Assembly: GCF_030936135.1 (NCBI RefSeq)
Contig: NC_082595.1
Coordinates: 64,036,716 to 64,100,715, forward strand
Length of the DNA: 64,000 nucleotides
Direction of reading: 5' to 3'
Source: Gavia stellata
Taxonomy: Eukaryota; Chordata; Aves; Gaviiformes; Gaviidae
Both the position numbers and the translations under genes were made by a program. Shown piece by piece: positions 39,401-50,607 of the stretch. Each line of letters opens with the position of its first letter. Within the stretch, counting starts at the first letter, position 1. The notes under the pieces were generated by a model, which was not told where the DNA came from, did no database searches, and worked only from the letters and a program-made list of their open reading frames with translations.

Positions 39401-42400
39401 AGGAGAACCCGTCGCCAGCCTCGTGCCGTTGGTGGGTCGTTCGCGTGGACCATTGAATTCAACGTAGAGGTGGCATTGGGGTGTCTACAGGGTTAGGCAG
39501 CAGCTGACTGAAGGGGGTTCTTGGTTGAACAACCTTGAACATGGGAGCCTAAATTCTGCCTGACCAGAGCAGGGGTTTGGCCCCGAAAAGTCCTGCTTGA
39601 CTGGTGGTTATTTCTCAGGGTTGCCCTGAAGGCAGTGAAGCACCACTGATGTCTGGATGTGCCCCAGCTGCTTGTTTTGTAGCTCTGAGCATTCCCAGAA
39701 GGATCGCTCTCCGAGAAGGTATCGCTTCACGTGGATGCTCTGGGTGTGGGGGTCCAATTTGGCAATTGCAGCCTGTGCAGCCCAGGGGGCTACTGGAAGG
39801 ACTGGGAAGGGTGTGGTTTGACCACTTTTCCGAAGGCCTGAGATGCTTTACCTTCCAAGTGAAAGCCTGCACTCAGATCCAGGGGGGTGAGACATAGCGA
39901 TGAGACATCAGTGAGACACAGGATGCCTTCCTCGAACCAAGGGAGTGCAAATCCGTCTTCCCTCCTCCCATGAGGGTGCCCCGAGTGACTCATTTTGACT
40001 CGTGTAGGAGGGTCACTTGTTGCCCTTCTTGTTGAAGCTGTGATGTGCAGAGAAGGAGACTGAGGGAGGGAGAACCGCGCTACAGTCGCTCTTCATCCTG
40101 CGATGGGGACGCTCACCCGGGAAGTGGCATCCTGAGGCTCGGCTGCCAGGGGTACATAACATGTTTCATGATAAAGCATTCATTGATAAAACAACCCTTT
40201 CTTTGAAAAACATTGGCAGGAAGGGATGCTGGCTCCACATGGATGAAGGCTTCTTCTGGAAGGTCTATAAGAGGAATAATTTCAGAACTATACCTGTCTT
40301 CAGTGTTTTCTGTTGTCTAAAGTAGCTGCTTAGTTGATATATGAGATAGGTTTCTAGATTTCATTGGGAAGACCAGCTACGTAACTTTCTAGGTATATAC
40401 AACTTTTTTATATTAAGTAACTTAAGACAAAAGTCCAGAAGATATCATTGCCATCATCTAATCTGACTTCCTGTAGAATAAAAAATAGAATCTTAGTAAA
40501 TCAATTCATTTTTTAATAATAGTATACCCAGATTTATCTCAGGTACCAGACAGCATCCTGACTTCCTTAATTCCCGGCAAAGGAAATCTTTAAAGCCATC
40601 CCCTTAATTAATTACCTTTGCTATGTATGCTTGTGTGACTTTGTAATCTGAATATATCTAGCTTTATAGTGACTGATTATCTTGATACCTTTGTCTTTTG
40701 GATTGGGTAGTCCTTTTCTTCCTCATCTTCCTGAGTAGATGTTACAGACTGTGATGAAGCTACTGTAGCCTTCTCTATGTTGTGCAGACTGCATTTTTCT
40801 GGGAAAAACATGTGTTTTCCGGTATTGTAATTACTGCTTTCTCTAGGATATAGTCTCAAGACATTTAAGGTAAGCTAGCTTGTGTTGTTAGTTACTATCC
40901 TAATCACTGCATGCATGTTTTGAGCCTGGAGTGGGTTCAAGGATAGTTTATCACTGAAAATAGCTTGTTTATCTGCCCATACATGCCTATAGGCACATAG
41001 CCATACCTCTCTGTAGGTGCATAGCTCCTCCGTGCACCAAGTTAGACACTGCATTGCAATTAAGAGTTTGGTTGTCTCGGTCCCTTGGGGTATCTAACGC
41101 CAAGTGAACAACTGCAGAAGGAAAGTAGCTTGGCGAAAGCGTGCTACGTGAAGAACCATTGCGAGCAAGAGGTGTCAGTAGGGAGGGAGACAGGATTTCA
41201 GAGACGTAGGGGCAATGGAAGGAAGGGGTATGTTAATCAACGTATGCATTTACATTGCACGTTAGAGGAAGTACTTGCTAATATTAAGAAGCAGCTTCTT
41301 TCTATACATCTAAATGATGGCCAGACCTGATGTAACTTGCCAGCCTAGATGGGTTGCTCAGAGCTCGTGCCTCTGGAAGTGGGGGGCGTTGAGGCCGGGA
41401 GGGCACCCCTTGGCTGGAGGGACCGCTTGGTTCCCGGCGGAGTTGCTGGAGCAGCTTCGCTGATTGCCGAGCCAAGCTGTGGCCGCTAGCTCATGTGTAA
41501 ACATCTACACTGTCGATGGCTAAAACCAGTGAGACAAATCCTGCTAAATCCAGCATAATCTCATTTTGTCATGTAAGCATATATGCTGTAAAGGAAAAAT
41601 CTTCCCTTTTGCTTCCAAACCTGTAGCAAACAATTCATCCAGGCTGGTTACATGATCAGCATGTACAACTCTATGGCCTGTCAACATGTACAGTGTGGAA
41701 GTGCTGTGGGCTTTCTGGCTGACTACTTGGGATAAGGCAACTAAACAACGGAGTATTCGAACTCTGAATAGCTTTACTTTTAACTTAATTAAAAAGGCCA
41801 AAGAGAGAACTGCTGGTGGCCTGAGGGCTTTTAGGGTTTATTTTTTGCGGGAATTGTTGTGCTCCAGACACAGTAACTAACACGCAAAGCTTCTTAGAGT
41901 TGAATTTGAGTCCTCAGTGACAAAAATGGGTTAAAGTACCCAGTTCTCAAGCAAATTAAAAAGGTATGTAATTGGTAATTCTTTATGGGAATACTACAGC
42001 GTATGGGGAAAATGCCCATTTGGGGAGGGGGAGGTTGTACTATGTGCATTTAAATTACAATATAAATTAGTTCTGTTTTGACTGTTTTAGTATACTGCTT
42101 ATAAAAAGTTTTAAGTTGCTGGCAGGTATTTATTTTGGAGAGTATAAGTGAAATACTCCATTTACTGCTTTGAAGCTCCAGCAAACTTGGTGGGTTTAAC
42201 ACTTTCTGATGACAGCTTAGTCCTTTCAGCAATGCTGTTATTTGTTTTAAGGAAGTTCATGCCGCTGTATATTGCTCACATCTCTAGTCTGGGCTGATTT
42301 TTCCCAGTGCTTGATCTGCTCCTGCTGGAAAGGGTGGGATCTGTGGTGGGGCAAAACACTGAGAAGCATCTCAGTAATTCCACCTGTGTTGGCAGGGCAT

Positions 42401-45400
42401 GTCTCCTTCCTGAGCTGGGAGGAGACCACTTCCATGCACCTCTGGCTCCGGCAGCCTACAGATGTCAATGTTGTGTTATTCTGAATACAGTAGACGCATA
42501 GCAGAGGCTGTGCTTGTGCGTGGTGCTCCTTCTTCTCTGTAGGCAGAGGACAGAGTAGAAAGTATTCAACATTTACTTGGGGAGGATACCGTTCTTCAGG
42601 CTTATAATTCAAGATAGCTGCTTTAAATGCAGTTTCCTGCTGAAGCATGCCTGATCACCACCATCAAATGAACCTGTAGTGATAACTGTTCGCCACAGCC
42701 CTGACGACTGAAGCAGGACATCAAACAAGGCCGCGTCAGTTGGCACGTTCCCTGTCCTGGTAGCTAAGAATGCTGAAGCATCTCGGTGAAAGGATGGTTT
42801 CCCCTTCAGCTGCTTACAAACTTGGTAATGCGGTGCTACTGTGGGCACTTGTAGACAGGTCCTCGGTGGAGGATGACTCACAGTTGATACCACATCTGTT
42901 TGGTTTTTTGCTTTGGGGGATTTTTCTCCCCCCCACCCCTGCTTGCAGTAGAGGAATGGCTTAATTAGAGTCACTGTTCTGAAGCCCTCAAGAGTTTAGA
43001 CTTTGGGCTTGTAGGAACTATAAAGAAATATATGAAAGACCTTATCCAGCACTAAATAACAATCAAAATTAGAAATTTTACTAAACTTGGGCCCATACAT
43101 ACTATTGTCTCTGCTCTATTTAATACTTTATAAAAAGACTACCGACAATTTTTAGCTCCCAAATCTCAGAATAATTTCCTCATTAAAAAGAGGTGAATCT
43201 TCTCTTTCTGTCTGCAGCTCACTGACAGCAACCATGCCTGCTCTTCACTGTAGCCCTGAGAAACCAGCTCCATTTAGTAGTAGGCTTTGTCAGTTATTTC
43301 CAGAGGGTTTGCTTTTGCCTGCACACCTTATGTAGCTCAGGAGAGTGTCATGTTGGTGAGGCTGTATTCTGTGCTAGCGCTGGCCTCCCTCCTTTGCCCT
43401 TCTTGCCCGGGTGGAGGGAGGCCCTCTCCAGCCTGGGTGATGATGTAGCACAGTAAAAGTTCTCATTGTGCGGAACTAATAAGTGGGAATTTTGCATATA
43501 GTGATTTTGGAAGACAGGTCCCATTCCAAAAATAAACAGTTACAAATACAGGACACTTTTTCCAGGGGGTTGGTTCTGTGTATGAGGACCCTCTATCTCT
43601 GTCCTAGTGGTGTGCTGTTCTTTCCAAATTATTTTGACCCATCTTGTTATGAGTAGATGTTTTACAGCAATGCTATGAGCTGTTGTGTGGGCAGACTGTG
43701 AACGCTATAAGCAATCTGGAAATTGAACATAAATTTTGTGAAATTATTGCAACATCATGTCAAATTATTGCGATGTGTGACTTTACATTATCAACATCTT
43801 TTTATCATGTAAAGTAGATTACAGTACAGATCCATGGTGTTTTTGTTTGTGGCATGCATACAGCTTCCCATGTAACTTCTCAGTCATTGTTCCATTCAAA
43901 ACGCTGAATTTTTTGCAGAAATTAGGGTCTTCATGAGAACTGCTCAGAGCAAAACATTGGCAATAGAGTAGAAGTATTAACAATAATCCAAAATCACTGT
44001 TGATTCTATTTAAAAAACCAAACAATCAAACAAAAAACTTCTGCCACCGATTTTTGACCATGCAGTGGAAATGCTGACTGGATTCAGAACACAAGGTCTG
44101 GGAACTGCATGTTCCAGTTTTATTTTCTTTTGGTTCAGAAATCTTACCCCTTGATCACCAGAAGTACTGCCTAAAATTCCTTATGCTCTAACCACACTTA
44201 GGTAACTTCTTTGTAGCTGACGCAGTTCTTATTTCCCATTCTCCAAGGGCTAAATCCTGTATCTGGGGGGAATCTGGTACCAGATAAGAGTATTTGGGTA
44301 AAAAGACAAACAGAAAAGCTTATAGTTACAAAGTACTTCATTCTTGTAATGCTGGTTCTTCCACTGCAGTAGGATAGCAAGCATTTTAATTTGGAGAGGT
44401 TCCGTGCTCTATAGCTGTGATATTTTTATGGGTCAGTGACTTCCCTATTGCCACTCCCAGAGGGGGAGAGCTTTCCCCCTAACCTTTTCTTCTGAACTCT
44501 GCTGCTCGGTTGTTTGGGATTTTATGTCTTCATTTATGAAGACACATTTATCATGTGTTTTTGAATCATGGAATTAATGTTGGGGCTTGAATAAACTTAA
44601 AAGAAGAAAAGCTGTAGCAGCTATGATATGACTTTGTTTTATTCATTTCTTAGACCTGTCACTGTAAAAAAAAACCACCACTGAAAGCCCTGCTGAATAA
44701 TGTTGGATGCTTCACTGCACCAGCAGTACTTTTTAAGTATTGACTTCTGTGGCTCTTGGGGGGGGGAGCTACCTTTGATATTCTAGAGAATCTAGTAATT
44801 TAGATAGCAAGATATTTCTTAGCTTCCCTGCTGTTTTACCAGGAAAAGAACTAAACAGTTAAAGACTTTTGTGGGTTTCAATCCTGATTACACTACTCAT
44901 AGACTCTGGCTTTGCAATTTCTACGATGCCTAATCTCACATTGAAGCGTGTATTTTTACTTTAAAAGACAGACATAGAAAGCTGGATTTGATTTTTTTAA
45001 ATTTATTTTGGTTTTTTCATGCTTTTCAGTTGTGTATTTTACGTTTTATTTAACTCTTAGGAATATAGTATCATATGGAAACAAATAGCATGTTTAACAT
45101 TTTACAGTGTTGAACAATGAAGTTATGTGGTCCATGGCATGAAATTATACAAGGTAGAACTTTGAATGTTATAAAATTGCTTTGTAAATGCCCTTTGAGA
45201 AGTGTTTTGCAGGACTACTTTCTTCTAATAACATAATCTGTATAAAGTTGCCTTTAAGCTTTGTAGTCTTCCTTAAACATGACAGCTTTTTGCCTGTCAT
45301 CCTTGGAGTAGAAACGACCATCCTGCCTGATACTTGGGTTTCCCTTATTGCGATGTTTGGGGATCTAGTTTATTGTCTCTGGGGACAGAAAGCAGCCTTG

Positions 45401-45872
45401 CTCAACTCCATTAGTGATAACAGAAAGGCAAAGGAGGGAAAGGAGAGTGGTTTGACAGAAATCCAGAGGGAGATAGAGGCGGTGAAGAAGGGACAAGAGT
45501 TCACTGCCTCTTCTCGTTCAAGAGCTAGGTAAGGGCATTAAATGAGACTCGCAGGCAGCAGGTTCAGGACCAAAAATGCAGCTACTTTCTCAGCAGTTAG
45601 GCTGTGGAAAGCCTTGTCCCAGGATGCTGTGGATGCGATGTACAGGTTTAAATGGATTCAGTGGCAATTCGACAGTTGCTACAGGGTTCATAGATACAGA
45701 AACATGATCTTCAATTGAAAGAGTATTAAGGTTTGATCCTGGAATCACAGGGCTACAAGGGGAATTGGATGATTGTAATGCAGTCTGTAGTTTTAGACAA
45801 TAAAAGGCTTTGATAGAATTTAATTGATGAAAATCATTTTATAAGTAATTCATCTTTTTTTCACTTGTCCAG
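36481..45872 (+). other. POPDC3: POPDC3 inferred intron 1
   Basis: About 9.4 kb from the donor at 36481 to a pyrimidine-rich acceptor (CTTTTTTTCACTTGTCCAG) ending at 45872. It contains an old CR1-like fragment near 45.4-45.7 kb and otherwise AT-rich DNA. Open frames such as 41085-41330, 42247-42648 (minus) and 45188-45532 show no recognisable protein. Additional alternative 5' exons are possible but not visible. Confidence 0.55.
45430..45735 (+). mobile_element. Old CR1-like LINE fragment
   Basis: AGGCAGCAGGTTCAGGACC, then TGTGGAAAGCCTTGTCCCAGG, ATGCTGTGGATGCGATGTAC and GGTTTAAATGGATTC follow the order of the 3' part of ORF2 in ancient CR1/L3-type elements (compare TGGAACTCCTTGCCACAGGATG). 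It is strongly diverged and truncated on both sides. It accounts for the open frame ending at 45532 near it. Confidence 0.65.
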
Positions 45873-46127
45873 ATCAGATGAAACTACAGATGACATGGCC
45901 AAAGTCAAGACAACGCATGAACTGATGAGAAACAGCATTGCCTTCTGAGAAGATTAGCCTCCTAGTTGCTGGAAACCCTAAGTGCAACTTTACTGCCAAA
46001 AGAGACCCTGACGTTATGTGATCATTGAGCAGAGTTTGCAAGAATGGAGAAGCAAAGGACCCTGCTAGCTGTATTGCATAAATAAAAATTTCCAAGACTC
46101 AGCCGAATCAAAAAAATTATTCCAGCC
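45873..46127 (+). other. POPDC3: POPDC3 5' UTR in exon 2, with upstream ORFs
   Basis: This is leader sequence between the inferred acceptor and the start codon. It contains at least four short upstream ORFs: 45878-45925 (15 codons), 45925-45948, a start-stop ATGTGA at 46016-46021, and 46044-46085 (13 codons). All terminate before the main ATG. The main start lies in a strong Kozak context (CCAGCCATGG), which may allow reinitiation. Another acceptor-like CAG lies directly before the ATG, so the exon could be shorter. Confidence 0.5.
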
Positions 46128-46618
46128 ATGGGAGAAAATGCAAGTTTTTGGGAAAGTTTGATATATGCACATCCTACTTGTACTACCTGGAAGCAAGAGG
46201 CAGAGGGATCTATCTACCACCTAGCCAGTATTCTCTTTGTTGTGGGCTTCATGGGTGGAAGTGGATTCTTTGGGCTTCTCTATGTCTTCAGCTTGCTTGG
46301 ACTGGGCTTTCTCTGCTCTTCTGTTTGGGCTTGGCTGGATGTCTGTGCTGCTGATATATTCTCCTGGAATTTTATACTGTTCGCTATATGCTTCGTCCAG
46401 TTCATTTATGTTACCTACCAAGTTCGGAGTGTTTCCTTTGACAGAGAATTCCAGGAGCTCTACAGTGCTCTCTTCCAGCCTCTGGGAATTTCCTTGACTG
46501 TCTATAGGAAGATCGTCTTGTGCTGCGATGCAGAAGTGGTTACCCTGGAGAAGGAACATTGTTATGCCATGCAGGGCAAAACACCTATTGATAAACTGTC
46601 CTTGCTTGTGTCAGGCAG
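46128..46618 (+). CDS. POPDC3: POPDC3 first coding exon
   Basis: This encodes residues 1-163 plus two bases of Arg164: the extracellular N-terminus, all three transmembrane segments (rich in FVVGFMGGSGFFGLLYVFS-type sequence) and the first part of the Popeye domain, ending at LSLLVSG. The donor is AG followed by GTTTGT at 46619, a weaker site than consensus. Read-through frames continue to 46703 but the match to the family stops at the donor. Confidence 0.95.
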
Positions 46619-49600
46619 GTTTGTATCCGTTTGTTCAGACTTACTGCAAATACCTTTTTTTTCTTTCTCCTTCTTGAAAATGAAAGCAAAAAAAAATCCC
46701 TAATTTGTGTATTGTTTGTTCATTTTCCAGTACAATAGATTAAATATTAATGCGAGTAATATAAATATTAATAGGCTAAATACACTTGTCTAGGACAGTA
46801 CTAGCGTAAAAACACTAAGCACAGAATCTGTAATAGCTTAAAGAAAAGGATTTTAAATCATTCTTCCAGACCACTGTAGCATAGCACTTCACAGGTTAGG
46901 CAGATAAAGGGAATAAATGTGTGCTTCAGTCTTCAGGCTATGGTTTGCTATCTATCTACTGCCTAGCTGATGAACACAGCATCTTTCTTATTTTTCTCTG
47001 CTAGTATCATCTAAAACATGACTAAAAGGTAGTTATGAGACTGAATATGCTGAGATAAACTCTGTTTAAAAGATATCTTGACTTCGACACAGATTGTATT
47101 TGGTTGCTTTCTCAGGGGTGGGAGAAGGGAGGGAGTAAGGGAGAGGAGAAGGCCCAAAAGCACCCTTCCATTACAAGGGGACATTGTTGAGCCCTATCAA
47201 GATTTGCAGAACTGAGTCTACAGTTACTGTATACTGTGGCCCTTAGACCCTGAGGCAATAAATCCACCTGCTTGTACTCTCTGCTTACTGGAGACCCTTC
47301 TGGCAACCTTGATGCTTTCCTGAAGGGAAATACTGGCTTTTGTACTGTGTACAAAGTGGTATACAGTACTGGACCACCACAAGAGTAGATGGGATACCCA
47401 GAGATGATGGCCATGGTCTGTCCTTGATGGGACACTTCGTAGGTGCATTTTGACAGCCTGCTGCATGGACAGATGGAATTTGTAAGCAGCTTGAAGCTCA
47501 GCTGATTTAGGACTACTTGCAACGAACAATATGGATTTTTCGGTAGTTGTCCCTAGTGACATCCTGGTTCAGAGCATTCTTGGGAGCTGTCAAGGAAGTA
47601 CCACGTGGAGGTTGCTTTTGGTCATAGTCATCCTGAAGGAGAGGTACCCATCCTTCTACATGCCCAGCCAGTTAGTAATCATGCAGGGAGTTCCTGCTAC
47701 CCTCCTTCGTGCAGTATAGGGCTGCTTCTTCTGATGTTGTAAGAAGCTTTAATCTCAGTGCAGAGCAGATGTAACAGAGGGACTCCTACAGCTTGCTTTT
47801 TTTCTTTTAGCTCATGAGGTTCAAGCATACATCTCCTGCTTGTGTGCCTTCAAACTTTAATATGATTTAAAAAGTAGAAAGAAAAATTTTCTTTGGCAGC
47901 TGCAGAAGGCCACACAGAGATCCCATACCTCCATGCTGTTCTCCTGGCTTCAGAGCTAGTCCTGTGGCCATGTAATTCCTGTTAACCGTTGAGAGAGCCC
48001 TACCTAACACATGCCATGGGGAACTCCTGCTTCCCAGTCCCTGCCTTTGCCACTTTGTTCCCTCTAAAATGCATATTTGCCAAACCTAGAAGTATATCCC
48101 ATGGCTTTTAAGTGAAGGAGGCAACCGGTGTTACGTGCATTGGTCTTTCACCTCTCCAGTGCAACCTGGCCTCTTCATGACAAAGCTTGCACTTTGCTGC
48201 ACGGACCTGCCCCAGAGAGAATAATATGACTTGAATAAGGCCTAGGAAGATTTCCATTTCAGTTGCGTGATTGTCTTGTGTTCTCTTTCAGCTGGCCTGA
48301 TCAAGTTGTGTTCAAAAATATGATTAGGATACTGTTGGCCAGTGATCGCTTTTTTTCTGCTCTCAGAGCTATATTTAAACTCCTCACATAGTAGGAATAA
48401 CACATTCTTGTTGCAGTCGTTGCTGCTGTACAGGTAGTACTAACAAATTAACACATCTTATCTTGGTAGGATCAGAGTGACAGTTGATGGGGAGTTTCTG
48501 CATTATATTTTTCCTCTTCAATTTCTGGATTCTCCTGAATGGGATTCACTGAGGCCCACAGAAGAGGGAATTTTCCAGGTAAAAGTAGAGGGTTTTTTTG
48601 AATACTACAGAAAACTGTTCAAGTACTAATTGGTAAACTTCATTTCGTTGTGGGTTTTGTTTGTGAAATAACACAAGTGGCATCCCAATATTTTGGGGAG
48701 GGAAGTCCTCTTTACCATTTATATCTTCTTTCTGTTTGCATCTTGTCGTTAGAATGAACTGGGTTTTTCTTAAAGCTAATCTGGGAGGTGGACTCTGCGT
48801 TCTTTGGCTGTGCTGAAGTCCAGCCCGGAGAAACCAGGGTTGCGGGAGGTGGGTGGAAGCTGGTGCTGAAGGGGCTTCCCTGTGGGAGGTGAACCAGAGA
48901 GCACAGGCTGGGGAGAGGCGTGCCTGTGGTACAGCTTGACATGGGGGGACAGCGTGGGACACAGTGTCCGTCTGGGCTGCCTCCTGTGACCCGTGAGCCC
49001 TCCCGCTGCCGTCACTTGACTGACGTGCTAGCTCCTGCGTGCATGGGATCTGATGTCTCGTGTCATGAGGGCAAAGGGCATTTCTCGAGAGCTTTCTTTA
49101 GACCCCCCTTTCCTGCTGGGGCTGCGGAGAGCGAAGCAGGGAGTGCAGGGCTGAGGCCGGGGCGCGCCATCAGTCTGCATCCAGGCTGGGGCTGCTGTTC
49201 AGCGTGGGCATAGGCATACTGTCACTGCGGCCGGCAAGATACAACCTTTCGGTCCGTTCCCAGTCACCCCTCTTGCTAGTCTTCGGCGTACAGTAGACCT
49301 CGCAGAGCTCTCTGGCTGGATTAAATGGCTTTAATTGCGGTAGTTACAAGGACAGGAGGTGTACGTTATGGACACAGCCTGCGTGCCTGCTCAGAGAGAG
49401 GGGGTTTTCTGAGCAAGGGCAGCAGCGGCAATATCACTGCCTTATAACCTAGCTAATTTTAATTTTCTGTTCTATAGGTAACACTTACAGCAGAGACAGA
49501 TTGTCGGTATGTGGCCTGGAGGAGAAAGAAGCTGTATCTGCTGTTTGCTAAACACCGTTTCATCTCCCGCCTGTTCTCAGTTTTAATTGGGAGCGACATT

Positions 49601-49798
49601 GCTGAAAAACTGTATGCCTTGAATGACAGAGTGCACGTGGGGAAAGGCTTTAGGTATGACATTCGGTTACCGAACTTCTACGACGTCTCGCTACCAGAGA
49701 CCCCTCCGGTGCAGCCCTCCCACCGCCTACAGCGAGGGTCCCCCCGGCGCAAGCCCGCGGGGGTTACAAACTGCGGCTCCTTGGGCACACAGTCCTAG
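46128..49798 (+). CDS. POPDC3: POPDC3, Popeye domain-containing protein 3
   Basis: POPDC3 is a membrane protein of heart and skeletal muscle whose cytosolic Popeye domain binds cAMP. The coding sequence joins 46128-46618, 48470-48578 and 49478-49798 (921 nt, 306 codons plus stop; the human protein is 291 residues). The order is a short extracellular N-terminus with an N-glycosylation sequon (Asn4), three membrane segments at about 31-47, 49-70 and 77-97, and the Popeye domain from about 100 to 260. The two family cAMP-binding signatures are present: DSPE (184-187, in FLDSPEW) and FQVT (199-202). The start was chosen for its Kozak context and match to the family N-terminus (CTTWKQEAEG). The C-terminal tail after NFY is Pro/Arg-rich and unlike the human tail. 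All splice sites are GT/AG and in phase. It looks functional. Confidence 0.96.
46619..48469 (+). other. POPDC3: POPDC3 intron between coding exons 1 and 2
   Basis: A 1851-bp phase-2 intron with a GTTTGT donor and a TATCTTGGTAG acceptor. A G-rich stretch at about 47115-47140 has four closely spaced runs of three or more G's and could form a G-quadruplex. The segment 47112-47562 is open on the minus strand in two overlapping frames without recognisable family. Confidence 0.9.
48470..48578 (+). CDS. POPDC3: POPDC3 second coding exon (cAMP-binding cassette)
   Basis: This 109-nt exon completes Arg164 and encodes residues 165-200: IRVTVDGEFLHYIF, then FLDSPEW and GIFQ. It carries the DSPE signature that contacts cAMP in Popeye proteins and the first half of the FQVT signature. 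The donor at 48579 is CAG followed by GTAAAA. Confidence 0.95.
48579..49477 (+). other. POPDC3: POPDC3 intron between coding exons 2 and 3
   Basis: An 899-bp phase-0 intron ending in TTCTGTTCTATAG. Its middle (about 48780-49300) is GC-richer and open on both strands, but no coding similarity is seen. Confidence 0.9.
49478..49798 (+). CDS. POPDC3: POPDC3 terminal coding exon
   Basis: This encodes residues 201-306: VTLTAETDCRY, WRRKKLYLLF, LFSVLIGSDIAEKLYALNDR and YDIRLPNFY, all family-typical, followed by a divergent tail of about 38 residues rich in Pro, Arg and Gly that ends at TAG (49796-49798). The tail-coding DNA is noticeably GC-rich compared with the rest of the gene. Confidence 0.94.
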   Translation, partial: VTLTAETDCRYVAWRRKKLYLLFAKHRFISRLFSVLIGSDIAEKLYALNDRVHVGKGFRYDIRLPNFYDVSLPETPPVQPSHRLQRGSPRRKPAGVTNCGSLGTQS

Positions 49799-50607
49799 GA
49801 AGGAAAACTCTGCTGCAGCCATTCCCCAAAGCGATGAAGGGAAATGTGAAGCGGTGAAGCAGAAGAGCAGAAAGATGAAGCAGAATGAGGCCTAGTCAAG
49901 CCAAATTTGACTGATAAGTGCCATTTACTTTCATTGAAGTAGCTTGAATCCTTCCTCTCCCTGTAAAGCCAGCGGGTTGGCTTCTGCATTTTGACTGTTT
50001 GGGCAGTATGTCTAGCTTCTGTTGATTGTTTTGTTGATCTTCATCCTCCTTACTTTTGGAGAAAAAAAAATCATAACAGGCTGAAGTTTTATTGTTATTG
50101 TGGTGGCCTCTGTGTTGTGTTTTTAAAAAAACCAAACCCATGGTATTTGTAATTATTTGCCATCATAAAGTATAGTCAATGAAAACAAGTAAGTTGTCTT
50201 CAGAATACAGAATCTTGCTTGTAACATTCATATTTATGCCACATGAACATTGTCTCAATTAACATGAAGAATATTGCAGAAAAAGGCTAAGAGACTGATT
50301 GTATTGGTTTTGTTTTTTAAAGAAATGAAAGATTTTTAAATGAACAGCAAGATTCTTAAAAAGCAAACAAAAGAAAACAACAAATTCTGTTCCATGAGTG
50401 ATTGGTTTCTCTCCAGCTGTCCTAAAGAGGTATTACGTGAAAACACATGCAATTGCTGGCATTGGAAAGTAAAGCACTTGTAACTGCTGCAAATATAGCT
50501 TAGGGAAATGATTGTGTAGTGTTTCTGGTAGAATGCGATGCTATAGGACCTAGGCTTCCACAGTGTCAGTACCATTCATGACATGTACAATAAATACTGT
50601 TAATAAA
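49799..50607 (+). other. POPDC3: POPDC3 3' UTR with poly(A) signals
   Basis: Non-coding sequence after the POPDC3 stop. Two AATAAA signals lie close together at 50589-50594 and 50602-50607, and a third at 50693-50698 could serve a slightly longer transcript. Which one is used cannot be told from sequence. Confidence 0.65.

Noticed and set aside
45188-45532. 114-codon frame upstream of POPDC3 as an upstream coding exon
   Set aside because: It runs into an old CR1-like fragment, has no match to Popeye proteins, and is not needed because the POPDC3 start at 46128 is complete.
46221-46559. Minus-strand frame antisense to the first POPDC3 coding exon
   Set aside because: It is a shadow of the conserved POPDC3 frame on the plus strand.
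48546-49015. Minus-strand frames of 138, 76 and 79 codons in the POPDC3 intron
   Set aside because: They overlap coding exon 2 and a GC-rich intron stretch on the opposite strand and resemble no known family.
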